The position numbers and the translations under genes are program-made. DNA of 33,144 nucleotides from an uncultured Methanobrevibacter sp. (lineage in GTDB: Archaea > Methanobacteriota > Methanobacteria > Methanobacteriales > Methanobacteriaceae). The notes under the pieces were generated by a model, which was not told where the DNA came from, did not search any database, and saw only the letters and a program-made list of their open reading frames with translations. Of the stretch, positions 26,559 to 33,144 are shown in pieces. The stretch's first letter is position 1, and every line of letters starts with the position of its first letter. The stretch spans positions 1 to 33,144 of the forward strand of contig OMVY01000015.1 in assembly GCA_900314635.1 (NCBI GenBank), given 5' to 3'.

Positions 26559-27749
26559 ATGCTTCAAATTGCAGTAACAGGTAAACCGAATGTAGGAAAA
26601 TCATCATTTTTTAATTCAGCCACTGCATCCAAGGTGGAAATGGCAAATTATCCATTCACAACAATCGATGCAAACAAGGCTGTAGCTCATGTAATAACCA
26701 AATGTCCATGCAAGGAGCTGGATGTGACATGCAATCCCCACAATGCTCCATGCTTCGAAGGAACAAGACTTATTCCGATAGAACTGATCGATGTGGCAGG
26801 TCTTGTGCCGGGAGCTCACGAAGGAAAGGGTCTTGGAAACAAGTTCCTCGATGACCTCATGCAGGCCAAGGTATTCATTCATGTCATAGATGCCTCAGGT
26901 TCCACAGATGAGGAGGGAAATCCTGTAGACCTTGGATCCCATGACCCATTGGATGACATTGAATTTCTAGAGCATGAAATAGTCATGTGGATGTATGGAA
27001 TAGTAAGCAGAAACTGGGTGAGACTTGTAAGAAAGGTTGAAGCAGAACATCTGGATATCTCCCGCGTCATCTTCGACCAACTCTCAGGTACTGGAATAGC
27101 TCTTGAAGATGTTATTGAAGCTTTGAGAACAGTCAGTCCAGATTTCGGCAAATGGGAAGAGGAAGACCTGCAATTGCTTGTTAAAAACCTTCTAAATATT
27201 GCAAAGCCAAGTCTGATTATTGCAAACAAGGCAGACCTCCCTGGAGCCCGGGAGAATATTGAAAGGATCAAAGAGAAGTATCCTAATGTGATTGCAACCT
27301 CTGCAGAGTCCGAGCTTGCCCTTGTCAATGCTGCAAGAGTTGGTTTGATTTCATACAAGTCTGGAGATTCCAGTTTCGAAATCCTTGAGGGGGACAAGCT
27401 TAATGATAATCAGAAAAAGGCACTAGAATACATCCAGACCAATATCCTGGATGTTTATGGAAGCACTGGAATCCAAAAAGCTTTAAACGAGGCCATCTTC
27501 GATTTGCTTAACATGATTGTAGTCTATCCTGTAAGTGATGAGCACAAATTCACAGACCAGAAGGGCAATGTATTGCCTGATGCTTTCCTGGTTCCAAAAG
27601 GATCCACTCCAAGGGAATTTGCATATATCATTCACACAGATATAGGCGACAAGTTCATGCATGCGGTGGATGCGAGGAAAAACATGAGGATTTCCAGCGA
27701 CTACGAGCTGTGCGATGGAGATATAATACGCATTGTAACCCACGGATAG
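26559..27749 (+). CDS. ychF: YchF-type translation-associated GTPase
   Basis: This is an Obg-related P-loop NTPase (396 residues). It has G1 GKPNVGKSS (8-16), the NYPFTTID switch region, G3 [22 protein letters not shown] (from 78), and NKAD near residue 228. The C-terminal TGS domain (about 315-396) contains [33 protein letters not shown] is the GTP-type G4 motif, unlike bacterial YchF, which prefers ATP. A cysteine-containing insert between the first strands ([17 protein letters not shown], about 49-65) is typical of the archaeal version. The role is probably ribosome-associated. It stands alone between AT-rich spacers. Confidence 0.92.
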   Translation: MLQIAVTGKPNVGKSSFFNSATASKVEMANYPFTTIDANKAVAHVITKCPCKELDVTCNPHNAPCFEGTRLIPIELIDVAGLVPGAHEGKGLGNKFLDDLMQAKVFIHVIDASGSTDEEGNPVDLGSHDPLDDIEFLEHEIVMWMYGIVSRNWVRLVRKVEAEHLDISRVIFDQLSGTGIALEDVIEALRTVSPDFGKWEEEDLQLLVKNLLNIAKPSLIIANKADLPGARENIERIKEKYPNVIATSAESELALVNAARVGLISYKSGDSSFEILEGDKLNDNQKKALEYIQTNILDVYGSTGIQKALNEAIFDLLNMIVVYPVSDEHKFTDQKGNVLPDAFLVPKGSTPREFAYIIHTDIGDKFMHAVDARKNMRISSDYELCDGDIIRIVTHG

Positions 27750-27828
27750 ATGGGTTATGACCATTAACAGTTGAAATTTATTATTTTATTCATGGAATTT
27801 TATTATTTTATTTACTAGGTGATTAATT

Positions 27829-28941
27829 ATGATGCATCCACGTCCAAGTCCAATAGCTGCTTCATTATACACTCTCAGAGATTTAAATGCAGACGTGATT
27901 GTCATGCATGGTCCTCATGGCTGCTGTTTTAGAACAGGAAGGCTGCTTGAAAGTGATGGAGTTCGAGTTGTCACAACTGCCATGGCTGAAAACGATTTTA
28001 TTTTAGGTGCAGGTGAAAAGCTGGAGGAAACATTGCAGGAAGCTTATGATACATTCCATCCAAAACTGATGGGAATTGTAGGCACTTGTGCAAGCATGAT
28101 CATCGGTGAGGATTTGAAGGAGCCTATTGCAAATCTGGGTCTTGATTGCGTTATCCTGCCGGTTGAATCTCATGGCGGTTTTGGAGAAGGAGATAATACT
28201 GAAGGAGCTATAGCAGTGCTTAATGCGGCTGTGGAATATGGTGTTATTCCTCAAGAAGAGGCAGACAGGCAGAATGAAATGCTGAGGCTTGCTACAGAAG
28301 TGGAAAAAACCCGTGGAATGGCTCAAGGCAAATACATCAAGCCAAATTTCGGAGATAACAAGGAAAAAGTTGCAAGAATAGTTGTAAAAGCTATCAAGGA
28401 AGGCAAAAAGGTAGCATTTGTATTGAATGCAAAAAAGGAGACTTCATATCTCTTTGCAGATATTCTAAACTGCGACTTTTCAAAGCTTGTGGATGGTGCC
28501 GATTCCAATAGGGACATTGAAAATCTTCGCTTCATTGCAAATCTGGATGAAAACATAGGCCTTCCAAGAATCAGGCAGCATGCAGTAAACATTACAAAAG
28601 AGCTTGGTGAAACAGGCATCGATATTGCATGCATCACCGGCGGACTGGATGAATACCCTGTCACTCCAAGAAAAGCCGAGGAATATTTGAAAGAATGGGA
28701 GCCTGATTTGGTGATTGTTGCAGGGGTTCCACATGCATTGTATGTAGAAGAGCTCGACTGCGAGACCATAGCCGTTACAGACGGTCCAAGGCTTGTCCAG
28801 CCACTTAATGAACTGGGATATTCTCATGTGATTGCAGAACTGGATGCACATTCAAAGACATTAGGTGTAGATGAGATAGTTGATTCCGACTTTGGAATGA
28901 TGATACGTTCAGCTATTGAATGGGAGCTTGAAGAAGATTAA
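27829..28941 (+). CDS. cfbD: CfbD, catalytic subunit of Ni-sirohydrochlorin a,c-diamide reductive cyclase
   Basis: CfbD (370 residues) is a NifD/NifK-like protein. With the NifH-like CfbC it reduces and cyclises Ni-sirohydrochlorin a,c-diamide on the way to coenzyme F430, the cofactor of methyl-coenzyme M reductase. The opening [19 protein letters not shown] and the cysteine motifs GPHGCCFRT (Cys32/33) and VGTCAS (Cys87) are characteristic of the family. AGGTGAT (27817-27823) is spaced 5 bases from the first of two adjacent ATG codons. No cfbC or other cfb gene is in the window. Its presence marks the organism as a methanogen or close relative. Confidence 0.93.
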   Translation: MMHPRPSPIAASLYTLRDLNADVIVMHGPHGCCFRTGRLLESDGVRVVTTAMAENDFILGAGEKLEETLQEAYDTFHPKLMGIVGTCASMIIGEDLKEPIANLGLDCVILPVESHGGFGEGDNTEGAIAVLNAAVEYGVIPQEEADRQNEMLRLATEVEKTRGMAQGKYIKPNFGDNKEKVARIVVKAIKEGKKVAFVLNAKKETSYLFADILNCDFSKLVDGADSNRDIENLRFIANLDENIGLPRIRQHAVNITKELGETGIDIACITGGLDEYPVTPRKAEEYLKEWEPDLVIVAGVPHALYVEELDCETIAVTDGPRLVQPLNELGYSHVIAELDAHSKTLGVDEIVDSDFGMMIRSAIEWELEED

Positions 28942-29015
28942 TAGTAGTTGGATTAACTATTATTTTAATTAATCGTTATTTTAATTTAAATTATGGTTTG
29001 TGTTGTTTGAAAAAA

Positions 29016-29097
29016 TAATGTATTTTTTTGAAAACGGACATATTATTTGAAAAATCGTTAATGTATTTTTTTGAAAACGGACATATTATTTGAAAAA
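29016..29097. repeat. 43-base-spaced direct repeat upstream of hisH
   Basis: A 39-base sequence occurs twice without mismatch, at 29016-29054 and 29059-29097. Each copy contains GAAAACGGACATATTATTTG. The second copy ends 31 bases before the hisH start codon, so the promoter or leader of hisH lies within the duplication. Confidence 0.85.
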
Positions 29098-29128
29098 ATT
29101 TAATATAAAAACTCTGCAGGTAATTTTC

Positions 29129-29719
29129 ATGATCACAATTATTGATTATAAAAGTGGAAATCTTAGAAGCATTTCCAACAGCTTTAAAAAAATAGGCTCA
29201 GAGGCCATCATCACAGATGATCCATCTGAAATAGCAAATGCAAAGCATCTTGTTCTCCCAGGTGTCGGCGCTTTTGGAACTGCAATGGAAAACATCGAGC
29301 CATTCAAGGATGTGATATATGAGCACATCGATGATGGAAAGCCTTTTTTAGGAATCTGCCTTGGTCTTCAGGTTCTATTGTCTTCAAGTGACGAGGCTCC
29401 AGGAGTCAAGGGTCTTGACATTTTCAAGGGGCATGTCGCAAGGATTCCTGAAGGAAGAAAGATACCCCACATGGGATGGAATCAAATCAGACTAACAAAG
29501 GACTGTCCGATATTGGAAGGTGTTGACGGCAGGGACTTTTACTTTGTGCATTCATATCATGCAGTGCTTGATGATGCTGAGAATCTTTCAGCAACAGTTG
29601 ATTATGGCTTTGATGTAACTGCCGCTGTATCAAGGGACAATGTATTTGCAACTCAGTTCCACCCTGAAAAAAGCGGGGAATACGGTTTGAGAATACTTAA
29701 GAATTTCATTGAGTTGTAG
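29129..29719 (+). CDS. hisH: Imidazole glycerol phosphate synthase, glutaminase subunit HisH
   Basis: HisH (196 residues) releases ammonia from glutamine for HisF in the fifth step of histidine synthesis. The class I glutaminase triad is present: Cys77 in GICLGLQ, and His178 and Glu180 in FHPEKSG. The oxyanion strand PGVGAFG (44-50) is also clear. I chose the ATG at 29129, which has AGGT 7 bases upstream and gives the typical MITIIDYKSGNLRS start. An in-frame TTG at 29090 lies inside the direct repeat and is not needed. No other his gene is nearby. Confidence 0.96.
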   Translation: MITIIDYKSGNLRSISNSFKKIGSEAIITDDPSEIANAKHLVLPGVGAFGTAMENIEPFKDVIYEHIDDGKPFLGICLGLQVLLSSSDEAPGVKGLDIFKGHVARIPEGRKIPHMGWNQIRLTKDCPILEGVDGRDFYFVHSYHAVLDDAENLSATVDYGFDVTAAVSRDNVFATQFHPEKSGEYGLRILKNFIEL

Positions 29720-29786
29720 TTGGTTTTTTTCTCATTTTTTTAAAAAAAACTTATTTTTTATTCATTTTTTCACTATTTTTAAATAT

Positions 29787-29824
29787 CTGATTTTTGTTAT
29801 TTTTTAATAAAAATCAGTTTTTGT
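29787..29824 (+). terminator. Hairpin terminator after hisH
   Basis: CTGATTTTT (29787-29795) and AAAAATCAG (29809-29817) form a perfect 9-pair stem with a 13-base AT loop, followed by TTTTTG and further T runs. It lies about 70 bases after hisH. Confidence 0.65.
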
Positions 29825-29837
29825 AATTGTTTTTTTA

Positions 29838-29986
29838 TATAGTAAACTATACATGAATATTACGTATCATACGCTCTCATAAATTATTTATTTTATAAAA
29901 TACTACTGTTATATAAGCATATTTAAAAAAAAGTATATTTTTTGGAATAAAAAAAGAATTAAAGTATTTTTAAAAATATTTATATA
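29838..29986. promoter_or_regulatory. Palindrome and TATA box in the hisH/nifU-like spacer
   Basis: TATAGT-AA-ACTATA (29838-29851) is a perfect palindrome overlapping a TATA-like TTTATATA stretch. Further right, TTTATATAT at 29979-29987 is a strong archaeal TATA box, predicting RNA from about 30005. No protein gene of normal size follows either element, which supports an RNA gene. Confidence 0.5.
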
Positions 29987-30004
29987 TCATGAAATTATAT
30001 TTAT

Positions 30005-30100
30005 AATTAACAGTACTTAGGGTATTGTTACAACTTACTCGTAAGTTTGTTAAGGAATGAAAAAGGATAATGTCACATTTTTATATCCTTTTTCTTTTGA
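30005..30100 (+). ncRNA. Candidate small RNA with its own promoter and terminator
   Basis: The predicted start is about 25 bases after the TATA box at 29979-29987. The transcript would contain a hairpin ACAACTTA-CTCG-TAAGTTTGT (30030-30050, one bulge), then a perfect 11-pair stem GAAAAAGGATA/TATCCTTTTTC (30059-30069 and 30084-30094) followed by a T-rich tail, which looks like a terminator. There is no plausible ORF inside. The length is about 95 bases. I do not match it to a known RNA family: no C/D boxes, and no tRNA or 7S features. It could instead be an attenuator at the start of a longer RNA covering 30276-30344. Confidence 0.45.
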
Positions 30101-30162
30101 CTATTTTTAATTTTTTCAATTCCAAAATTTGAGTCCTGATTTTTTTTAAATATCATTAAAGC

Positions 30163-30258
30163 AATCTCTTTGTAATAAAACAGAAACTTTCTTAACAAAC
30201 AGAGAGATTAAAAGAATGATAAGCATAACATTTTATTATTTGCGGCCTCTGTTTTATT
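30163..30258 (+). promoter_or_regulatory. Possible pseudoknotted leader before the 22-codon ORF
   Basis: AATCTCTTTGT (30163-30173) pairs with ACAAA and GAGATT (30195-30199 and 30204-30209) around a CAGA bulge. AATAAAACAGA in that hairpin's loop (30174-30184) is a perfect 11-base complement of TCTGTTTTATT (30248-30258), giving a pseudoknot. Between them AATGATAA (30215-30222) and TTATTATT (30233-30240) can form a third helix. AAACAGAG (30197-30204) can alternatively pair with CTCTGTTT (30247-30254). CCTC at 30246-30249 can also pair with GAGG of the ribosome site. Competing helices suggest a switch, but AT-rich DNA makes chance pairing possible. Confidence 0.35.
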
Positions 30259-30275
30259 CAATGGAGGAGGTTTGA

Positions 30276-30344
30276 ATGTGGAAATTCATAGTATTTCTAG
30301 CTTACCTGATATTATGCATTAACGCATTCATAAACATTTTTTAG
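30276..30344 (+). CDS. 22-residue hydrophobic membrane peptide, function unknown
   Basis: The ORF encodes MWKFIVFLAYLILCINAFIN plus two more residues (22 in all), a single hydrophobic helix with one Lys near the N-terminus and one Cys. It is too short for routine gene callers. The main support is the ribosome site GGAGGAGG (30263-30270), the best in the window, correctly spaced from the ATG. An A-T stem with a T tail (about 30361-30380) follows as a likely terminator. It may be a small membrane protein, a leader peptide, or a toxin-like peptide of the type I kind; nothing here decides between them. Confidence 0.55.
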   Translation: MWKFIVFLAYLILCINAFINIF

Positions 30345-30360
30345 TCCAGAGTAGTTGAAT

Positions 30361-30380
30361 AAAAAAGGTTTTTTCTTTTC
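30361..30380 (+). terminator. A-T hairpin and T tail after the 22-codon ORF
   Basis: AAAAAA (30361-30366) and TTTTTT (30369-30374) flank GG and are followed by CTTTTC. The stem is weak, but it is well placed 17 bases after the small ORF. Confidence 0.35.
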
Positions 30381-30562
30381 ATTATTGTTGGAATAGTGAC
30401 ATGTTTCATCAGTATAGTTTCTGTTTTTCCCTTTTTCATAATTTGATTTTTTCAAGAGTTCCCTTTTTTATTTCAAAAATCATTTAAATCATTTTATATA
30501 CTGATTTCAATAAATATAATATTATAAATTCATTAATTATTCTGATTTTTGGAGAGGCGAAA

Positions 30563-31255
30563 ATGATTTATTCAAAGGAAATTGAAAATATGTGTCCCGT
30601 TCACAAGGGGGCAGACCATGGGCCTGCACCAATACCTGAAGAGGGAAAATGGGTCAAATCCAAGGAAATAAGCGACATTTCAGGTTTGACTCATGGAATA
30701 GGTTGGTGTGCGCCTCAGCAAGGATGCTGCAAATTAACTTTAAATGTTAAGGAAGGAATCATCGAGGAAGCATTAGTTGAAACCATAGGATGCTCTGGAA
30801 TGACTCATTCCGCAGCCATGGCTGGAGAGATCTTAGTTGGAAAGACAATTCTTGAAGCATTGAACACAGACCTTGTATGCGATGCAATCAATACTGCAAT
30901 GAGGGAATTGTTCCTCCAGATCGTCTACGGCAGAACCCAGTCTGCATTTTCAGAAGATGGTCTTCCAATAGGAGCCGGACTTGAAGATTTAGGAAAAGGA
31001 CACAGGTCCCAGGTTGGAACAATATACTCAACAAAACTTAAAGGTCCAAGATACCTGGAGCTTACAGAAGGCTATATTACTGAAATAGCACTTGATGAAG
31101 ATGATGAAATAATCGGATACAAGTACATCAACGTAGGGGTCATGCTTGACCTCATAAAGGATGGAACAGATCCAATGGAAGCTATTGAAAAGGCAAGCGG
31201 CCAGTATGGCAGATTTGATGACGCGGTCAAGACAATCGACCCGAGGAAGGAATAG
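30563..31255 (+). CDS. NifU-like iron-sulfur scaffold protein (partner of GGGtGRT protein)
   Basis: This protein (230 residues) resembles the U-type iron-sulfur scaffold fold, with an added N-terminal segment. Cysteines that could hold a cluster are Cys11, Cys49, Cys55, Cys56, Cys77 (IGCSGMTHSAAMAGEIL, the NifU-like motif) and Cys106. The C-terminal part (about 150-230) holds an ELTEGYITEIALDEDDEIIGYKY beta section not found in plain NifU. The exact substrate is unknown. The gene lies 11 bases before the GGGtGRT gene, clearly one operon. I recall that such pairs are found in anaerobic bacteria and archaea. GGAGAGGCG precedes the ATG. Confidence 0.75.
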   Translation: MIYSKEIENMCPVHKGADHGPAPIPEEGKWVKSKEISDISGLTHGIGWCAPQQGCCKLTLNVKEGIIEEALVETIGCSGMTHSAAMAGEILVGKTILEALNTDLVCDAINTAMRELFLQIVYGRTQSAFSEDGLPIGAGLEDLGKGHRSQVGTIYSTKLKGPRYLELTEGYITEIALDEDDEIIGYKYINVGVMLDLIKDGTDPMEAIEKASGQYGRFDDAVKTIDPRKE

Positions 31256-31266
31256 GAGGAATTATT

Positions 31267-32268
31267 ATGAGTTTATTTGAAAGTTATGAAAGAAGAATAG
31301 ATCAGATAGTTCCTGTTTTGGAAAAATACGGCATCAAGGATTTGGAGGATGCCAAAGCAATCTGTAATGAAAAAGGCTTCGACCCTTACGAGATTGTGAA
31401 ATCCGTTCAGCCTATCTGTTTTGAAAATGCCTGCTGGGCTTATACCGTAGGTGCTGCAATAGCTGTGAAAAAGGGTTGCGACAAGGCTTCAGATGCGGCA
31501 AAAGCTATTGGAGAAGGACTGCAATCATTCTGCATTCCTGGAAGTGTAGCTGATGATAGAAAAGTAGGGCTTGGTCATGGAAACCTTGCATCCATGCTTT
31601 TAAGCGAGGAATCAACCTGTTTTGCATTTTTAGCTGGTCATGAAAGCTTTGCTGCTGCAGAAGGGGCCATAGGTATTGCAAACTCTGCAAACAAGGTAAG
31701 AAAAGAGCCATTAAGAGTTATTTTAAATGGGCTTGGAAAAGATGCTGCTCTCATCATTTCAAGAATCAATGGATTCACTTATGTTCAAACCCAGTTCGAT
31801 TACTTCACAGGTGAAGTTGAAGTAGTTAGGGAAAAAGCATACTCCGACGGCGAAAGAGCCAAGGTAAGATGTTATGGTGCAGATGATGTAAGAGAAGGTG
31901 TGGCCATTATGCACCTGGAAGGAGTTGATGTCTCAATCACAGGAAACTCAACAAACCCTACAAGATTCCAGCACCCTGTAGCTGCTACTTACAAGAAGGA
32001 ATGCGTGCTCCAAGGCAAGAAATACTTCTCAGTTGCATCAGGAGGAGGAACTGGCAGAACACTGCACCCAGACAACATGGCGGCAGGTCCTGCTTCCTAT
32101 GGTATGACTGATACCATGGGCAGAATGCACTCAGACGCTCAGTTTGCAGGTTCCTCATCCGTACCGGCTCACGTGGAGATGATGGGACTGATAGGCATGG
32201 GCAACAACCCTATGGTTGGAGCCAGCGTTGCTGTTGCAGTAGCTGTTGAAGAAGCTATGAAAAAATAA
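31267..32268 (+). CDS. GGGtGRT-family protein, function unknown
   Basis: This protein (333 residues) carries the name-giving motif GGGTGRT at residues 259-265 and matches the conserved uncharacterised family of that name. Other conserved-looking stretches are QPICFENACWAYTVGAAIA, VGLGHGNLASMLLSEESTCFAFLAGHESFAAAEGAIG and GMGNNPMVGASVAVAVAVEEAMKK in outline; the glycine-rich loops suggest nucleotide or cofactor binding. Cysteines near residues 54, 58, 83 and 93 could bind iron. An AGGAGGA site sits between the stop codon of the NifU-like gene and this ATG, so the two are co-translated. The role is not known; iron-sulfur or redox chemistry is inferred from the partners. Confidence 0.85.
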   Translation: MSLFESYERRIDQIVPVLEKYGIKDLEDAKAICNEKGFDPYEIVKSVQPICFENACWAYTVGAAIAVKKGCDKASDAAKAIGEGLQSFCIPGSVADDRKVGLGHGNLASMLLSEESTCFAFLAGHESFAAAEGAIGIANSANKVRKEPLRVILNGLGKDAALIISRINGFTYVQTQFDYFTGEVEVVREKAYSDGERAKVRCYGADDVREGVAIMHLEGVDVSITGNSTNPTRFQHPVAATYKKECVLQGKKYFSVASGGGTGRTLHPDNMAAGPASYGMTDTMGRMHSDAQFAGSSSVPAHVEMMGLIGMGNNPMVGASVAVAVAVEEAMKK

Positions 32269-32304
32269 TTTTATTTTTTCATTTTTTTTACTTTTTTTAA
32301 CCTA

Positions 32305-32483
32305 TTTTTCTTATTTTTTCAATCTATAATTTTTCTATTTATTTTTTTCATTAGTTTTCAATAGTTTTTCTTATTTTTTCAATTTATAGGTTTTAATTCA
32401 TTTTTTTCATTAGTTTTCAATTGTTTTTCTTATTTTTTCAATCTATAATTTTTCTATTTATTTTTTTCATTAGTTTTCAATTG
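32305..32483. repeat. 60-base T-rich tandem repeat after the GGGtGRT gene
   Basis: A unit beginning TTTTTCTTATTTTTTCAAT starts at 32305, 32365 and 32424. A fourth start at 32484 gives only a few bases before it diverges. Periods are 60, 59 and 60. Each unit contains CATTAGTTTTCAAT near its end. The array fills most of the 270-base spacer before the ferredoxin gene and probably ends upstream transcription. Confidence 0.85.
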
Positions 32484-32538
32484 TTTTTCTAATGAAATAT
32501 ATTAAAACTTATTAATCATAATTAGAAAATATAATCTT

Positions 32539-32781
32539 ATGGGATTAGGTTCATTTTTTAAAAGGGATAAGAAAGAAGATACTCCGGCGGAAGAAGAAAA
32601 CACCATATCAATCGATCAAAGCAAATGTCTGAATTTGGAATGTCAGAAATGCATTTCAATTTGTCCAAGTGGCGTCTTCTTTTCAGATGATGGCATAACT
32701 GTTGTCGGGGATGCTTCAAGATGCAACCGCTGTTTCAGATGCCAGGCAGTCTGCCCTTCAGAAGCTATTTCGCTTCAATGA
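32539..32781 (+). CDS. 2[4Fe-4S] ferredoxin-like protein
   Basis: This small electron carrier (80 residues) has two cluster motifs: Cys30, 35, 38, 42 (CxxxxCxxCxxxCP) and Cys62, 65, 68, 72 (CxxCxxCxxxCP). The first has four rather than two residues between its first two cysteines. A charged, probably flexible N-terminal extension (MGLGSFFKRDKKEDTPAEEE) precedes the fold. There is no ribosome site before the ATG, and an AT-rich TATA-like stretch lies about 40 bases upstream, so the mRNA may be leaderless. It may supply electrons to the neighbouring NifU-like/GGGtGRT pair, but it has its own spacer. Confidence 0.9.
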   Translation: MGLGSFFKRDKKEDTPAEEENTISIDQSKCLNLECQKCISICPSGVFFSDDGITVVGDASRCNRCFRCQAVCPSEAISLQ

Positions 32782-33100
32782 TTCTTTTTTTATTTTTAAG
32801 ATTTTTGGTAAACTTTTTATGAAATTTTTTAGTAAACTTTTTTTTTAAGATTTTTTAGCAAATGATTTCTGTTTCATTTTTTAGACTTTTTTATAATTAT
32901 AATCTTATTTTTCCTCTATTTGTTAATTATTTGCACATTCATTCTTTATTTCAACCAATATCCGCCGGGACTGTCACAAATTGGTGTGATTTTAAAAAAA
33001 TAGCATTTTTTTGAAAAAATCTTTTTAGTTCGTTAAATCTTTTATTTTTTTAAAAATAAGGACAAAAAACTTAATAAATGAGTGGAGCCAATATAATAAT
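32782..33100. other. AT-rich spacer with a GC-rich structured fragment
   Basis: No gene was found in these 319 bases. The first part has repeated AAACTTTTT and TTTTTAGxAAA strings. Near 32954-32985, the sequence turns GC-rich and contains ACCAAT/ATTGGT (32954-32959 and 32980-32985), with TCACA/TGTGA (32974-32978 and 32985-32989) as an alternative hairpin. It may be a relic of an element or a hairpin in a leader. Confidence 0.5.
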
Positions 33101-33144
33101 ATGTATAACTTAAAAATAAAGGCTCCAATTGATATATTGGACGA
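33101..33144 (+). CDS. Start of a gene cut off by the window edge
   Basis: An ATG at 33101 opens a frame reading MYNLKIKAPIDIL followed by Asp to the end of the window without a stop. GGAG lies at 33084-33087, rather far (13 bases) from the ATG. The codons look like those of neighbouring genes. Too little is present to name the product. The start region is enclosed by inverted repeats TGGAGCC/GGCTCCA (33083-33089 and 33121-33127) and CCAATATA/TATATTGG (33088-33095 and 33133-33140). Confidence 0.45.
   Translation, partial: MYNLKIKAPIDILD

Noticed and set aside
26879-27397. Minus-strand ORF of 172 codons opposite ychF
   Set aside because: It is a shadow of the conserved GTPase frame, with no motif of its own.
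29090-29128. Upstream TTG start for hisH
   Set aside because: It lies within the direct repeat; AGGT and the conserved N-terminus point to the ATG at 29129.
30005-30100. SRP 7S RNA gene
   Set aside because: It is far too short, and the conserved SRP54-binding loop is not present.

Overview
The window reads as euryarchaeal chromosome from a methanogen of the order Methanobacteriales, most likely Methanobrevibacter (M. ruminantium-like, judged by recall only). The evidence is archaeal information-processing genes (SRP54, Csl4, Rpo11, TFS, PCNA, GINS, L44e, S27e, aIF2-alpha, Nop10, Dph2, Pus10), a coenzyme F430 gene (cfbD), archaeal TATA boxes, Shine-Dalgarno sites of the GGAGGTGAT type, and very AT-rich spacers.

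Layout. Bases 218-3015 (minus strand) hold pus10 and srp54. Bases 3326-5056 hold hpt and dph2, divergent from srp54. Bases about 5086-16603 form an accessory block: a T-rich tandem repeat array, a 3173-residue nonribosomal peptide synthetase (NRPS) and a MATE exporter fused to an RsbW-like ATPase domain, closed by a hairpin terminator. Bases 16964-26177 are a long run of housekeeping genes: csl4, rpo11, tfs, two unrecognised acidic proteins, pcn, a GINS subunit with an acidic insertion, rpl44e, rps27e, the aIF2-alpha gene, nop10 and a PAC2-family gene. Bases 26559-29719 hold ychF, cfbD and hisH. Bases 29720-30562 lack a long gene but contain a candidate small RNA and a 22-codon ORF with a near-perfect ribosome binding site behind a possible pseudoknot. 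Bases 30563-32781 encode a NifU-like protein, a GGGtGRT-family protein and a 2[4Fe-4S] ferredoxin. A gene start is cut off at the right edge (33101).

How the genes work together. The NRPS has three adenylation-carrier modules, two complete condensation domains, half a condensation domain at its N-terminus and a terminal thioester reductase, so it should release a short peptide aldehyde or alcohol. The exporter starts on the base after the NRPS stop codon, so it is probably translationally coupled and a natural candidate to export or sense the product. Two of the three adenylation domains lack the aspartate that normally binds the alpha-amino group. The housekeeping cluster combines RNA exosome, RNA polymerase, transcript cleavage, sliding clamp, replicative helicase co-factor and translation initiation functions. 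The NRPS/MATE block appears to have been inserted into this cluster, between dph2 and csl4.

The spacers are unusual. Several carry T-rich tandem repeats with 35-64 bp periods, and several genes are preceded by inverted repeats or duplicated hairpin elements (csl4, pcn, rpl44e, the PAC2 gene, hisH). All calls were made by eye from motifs; no database search was run.
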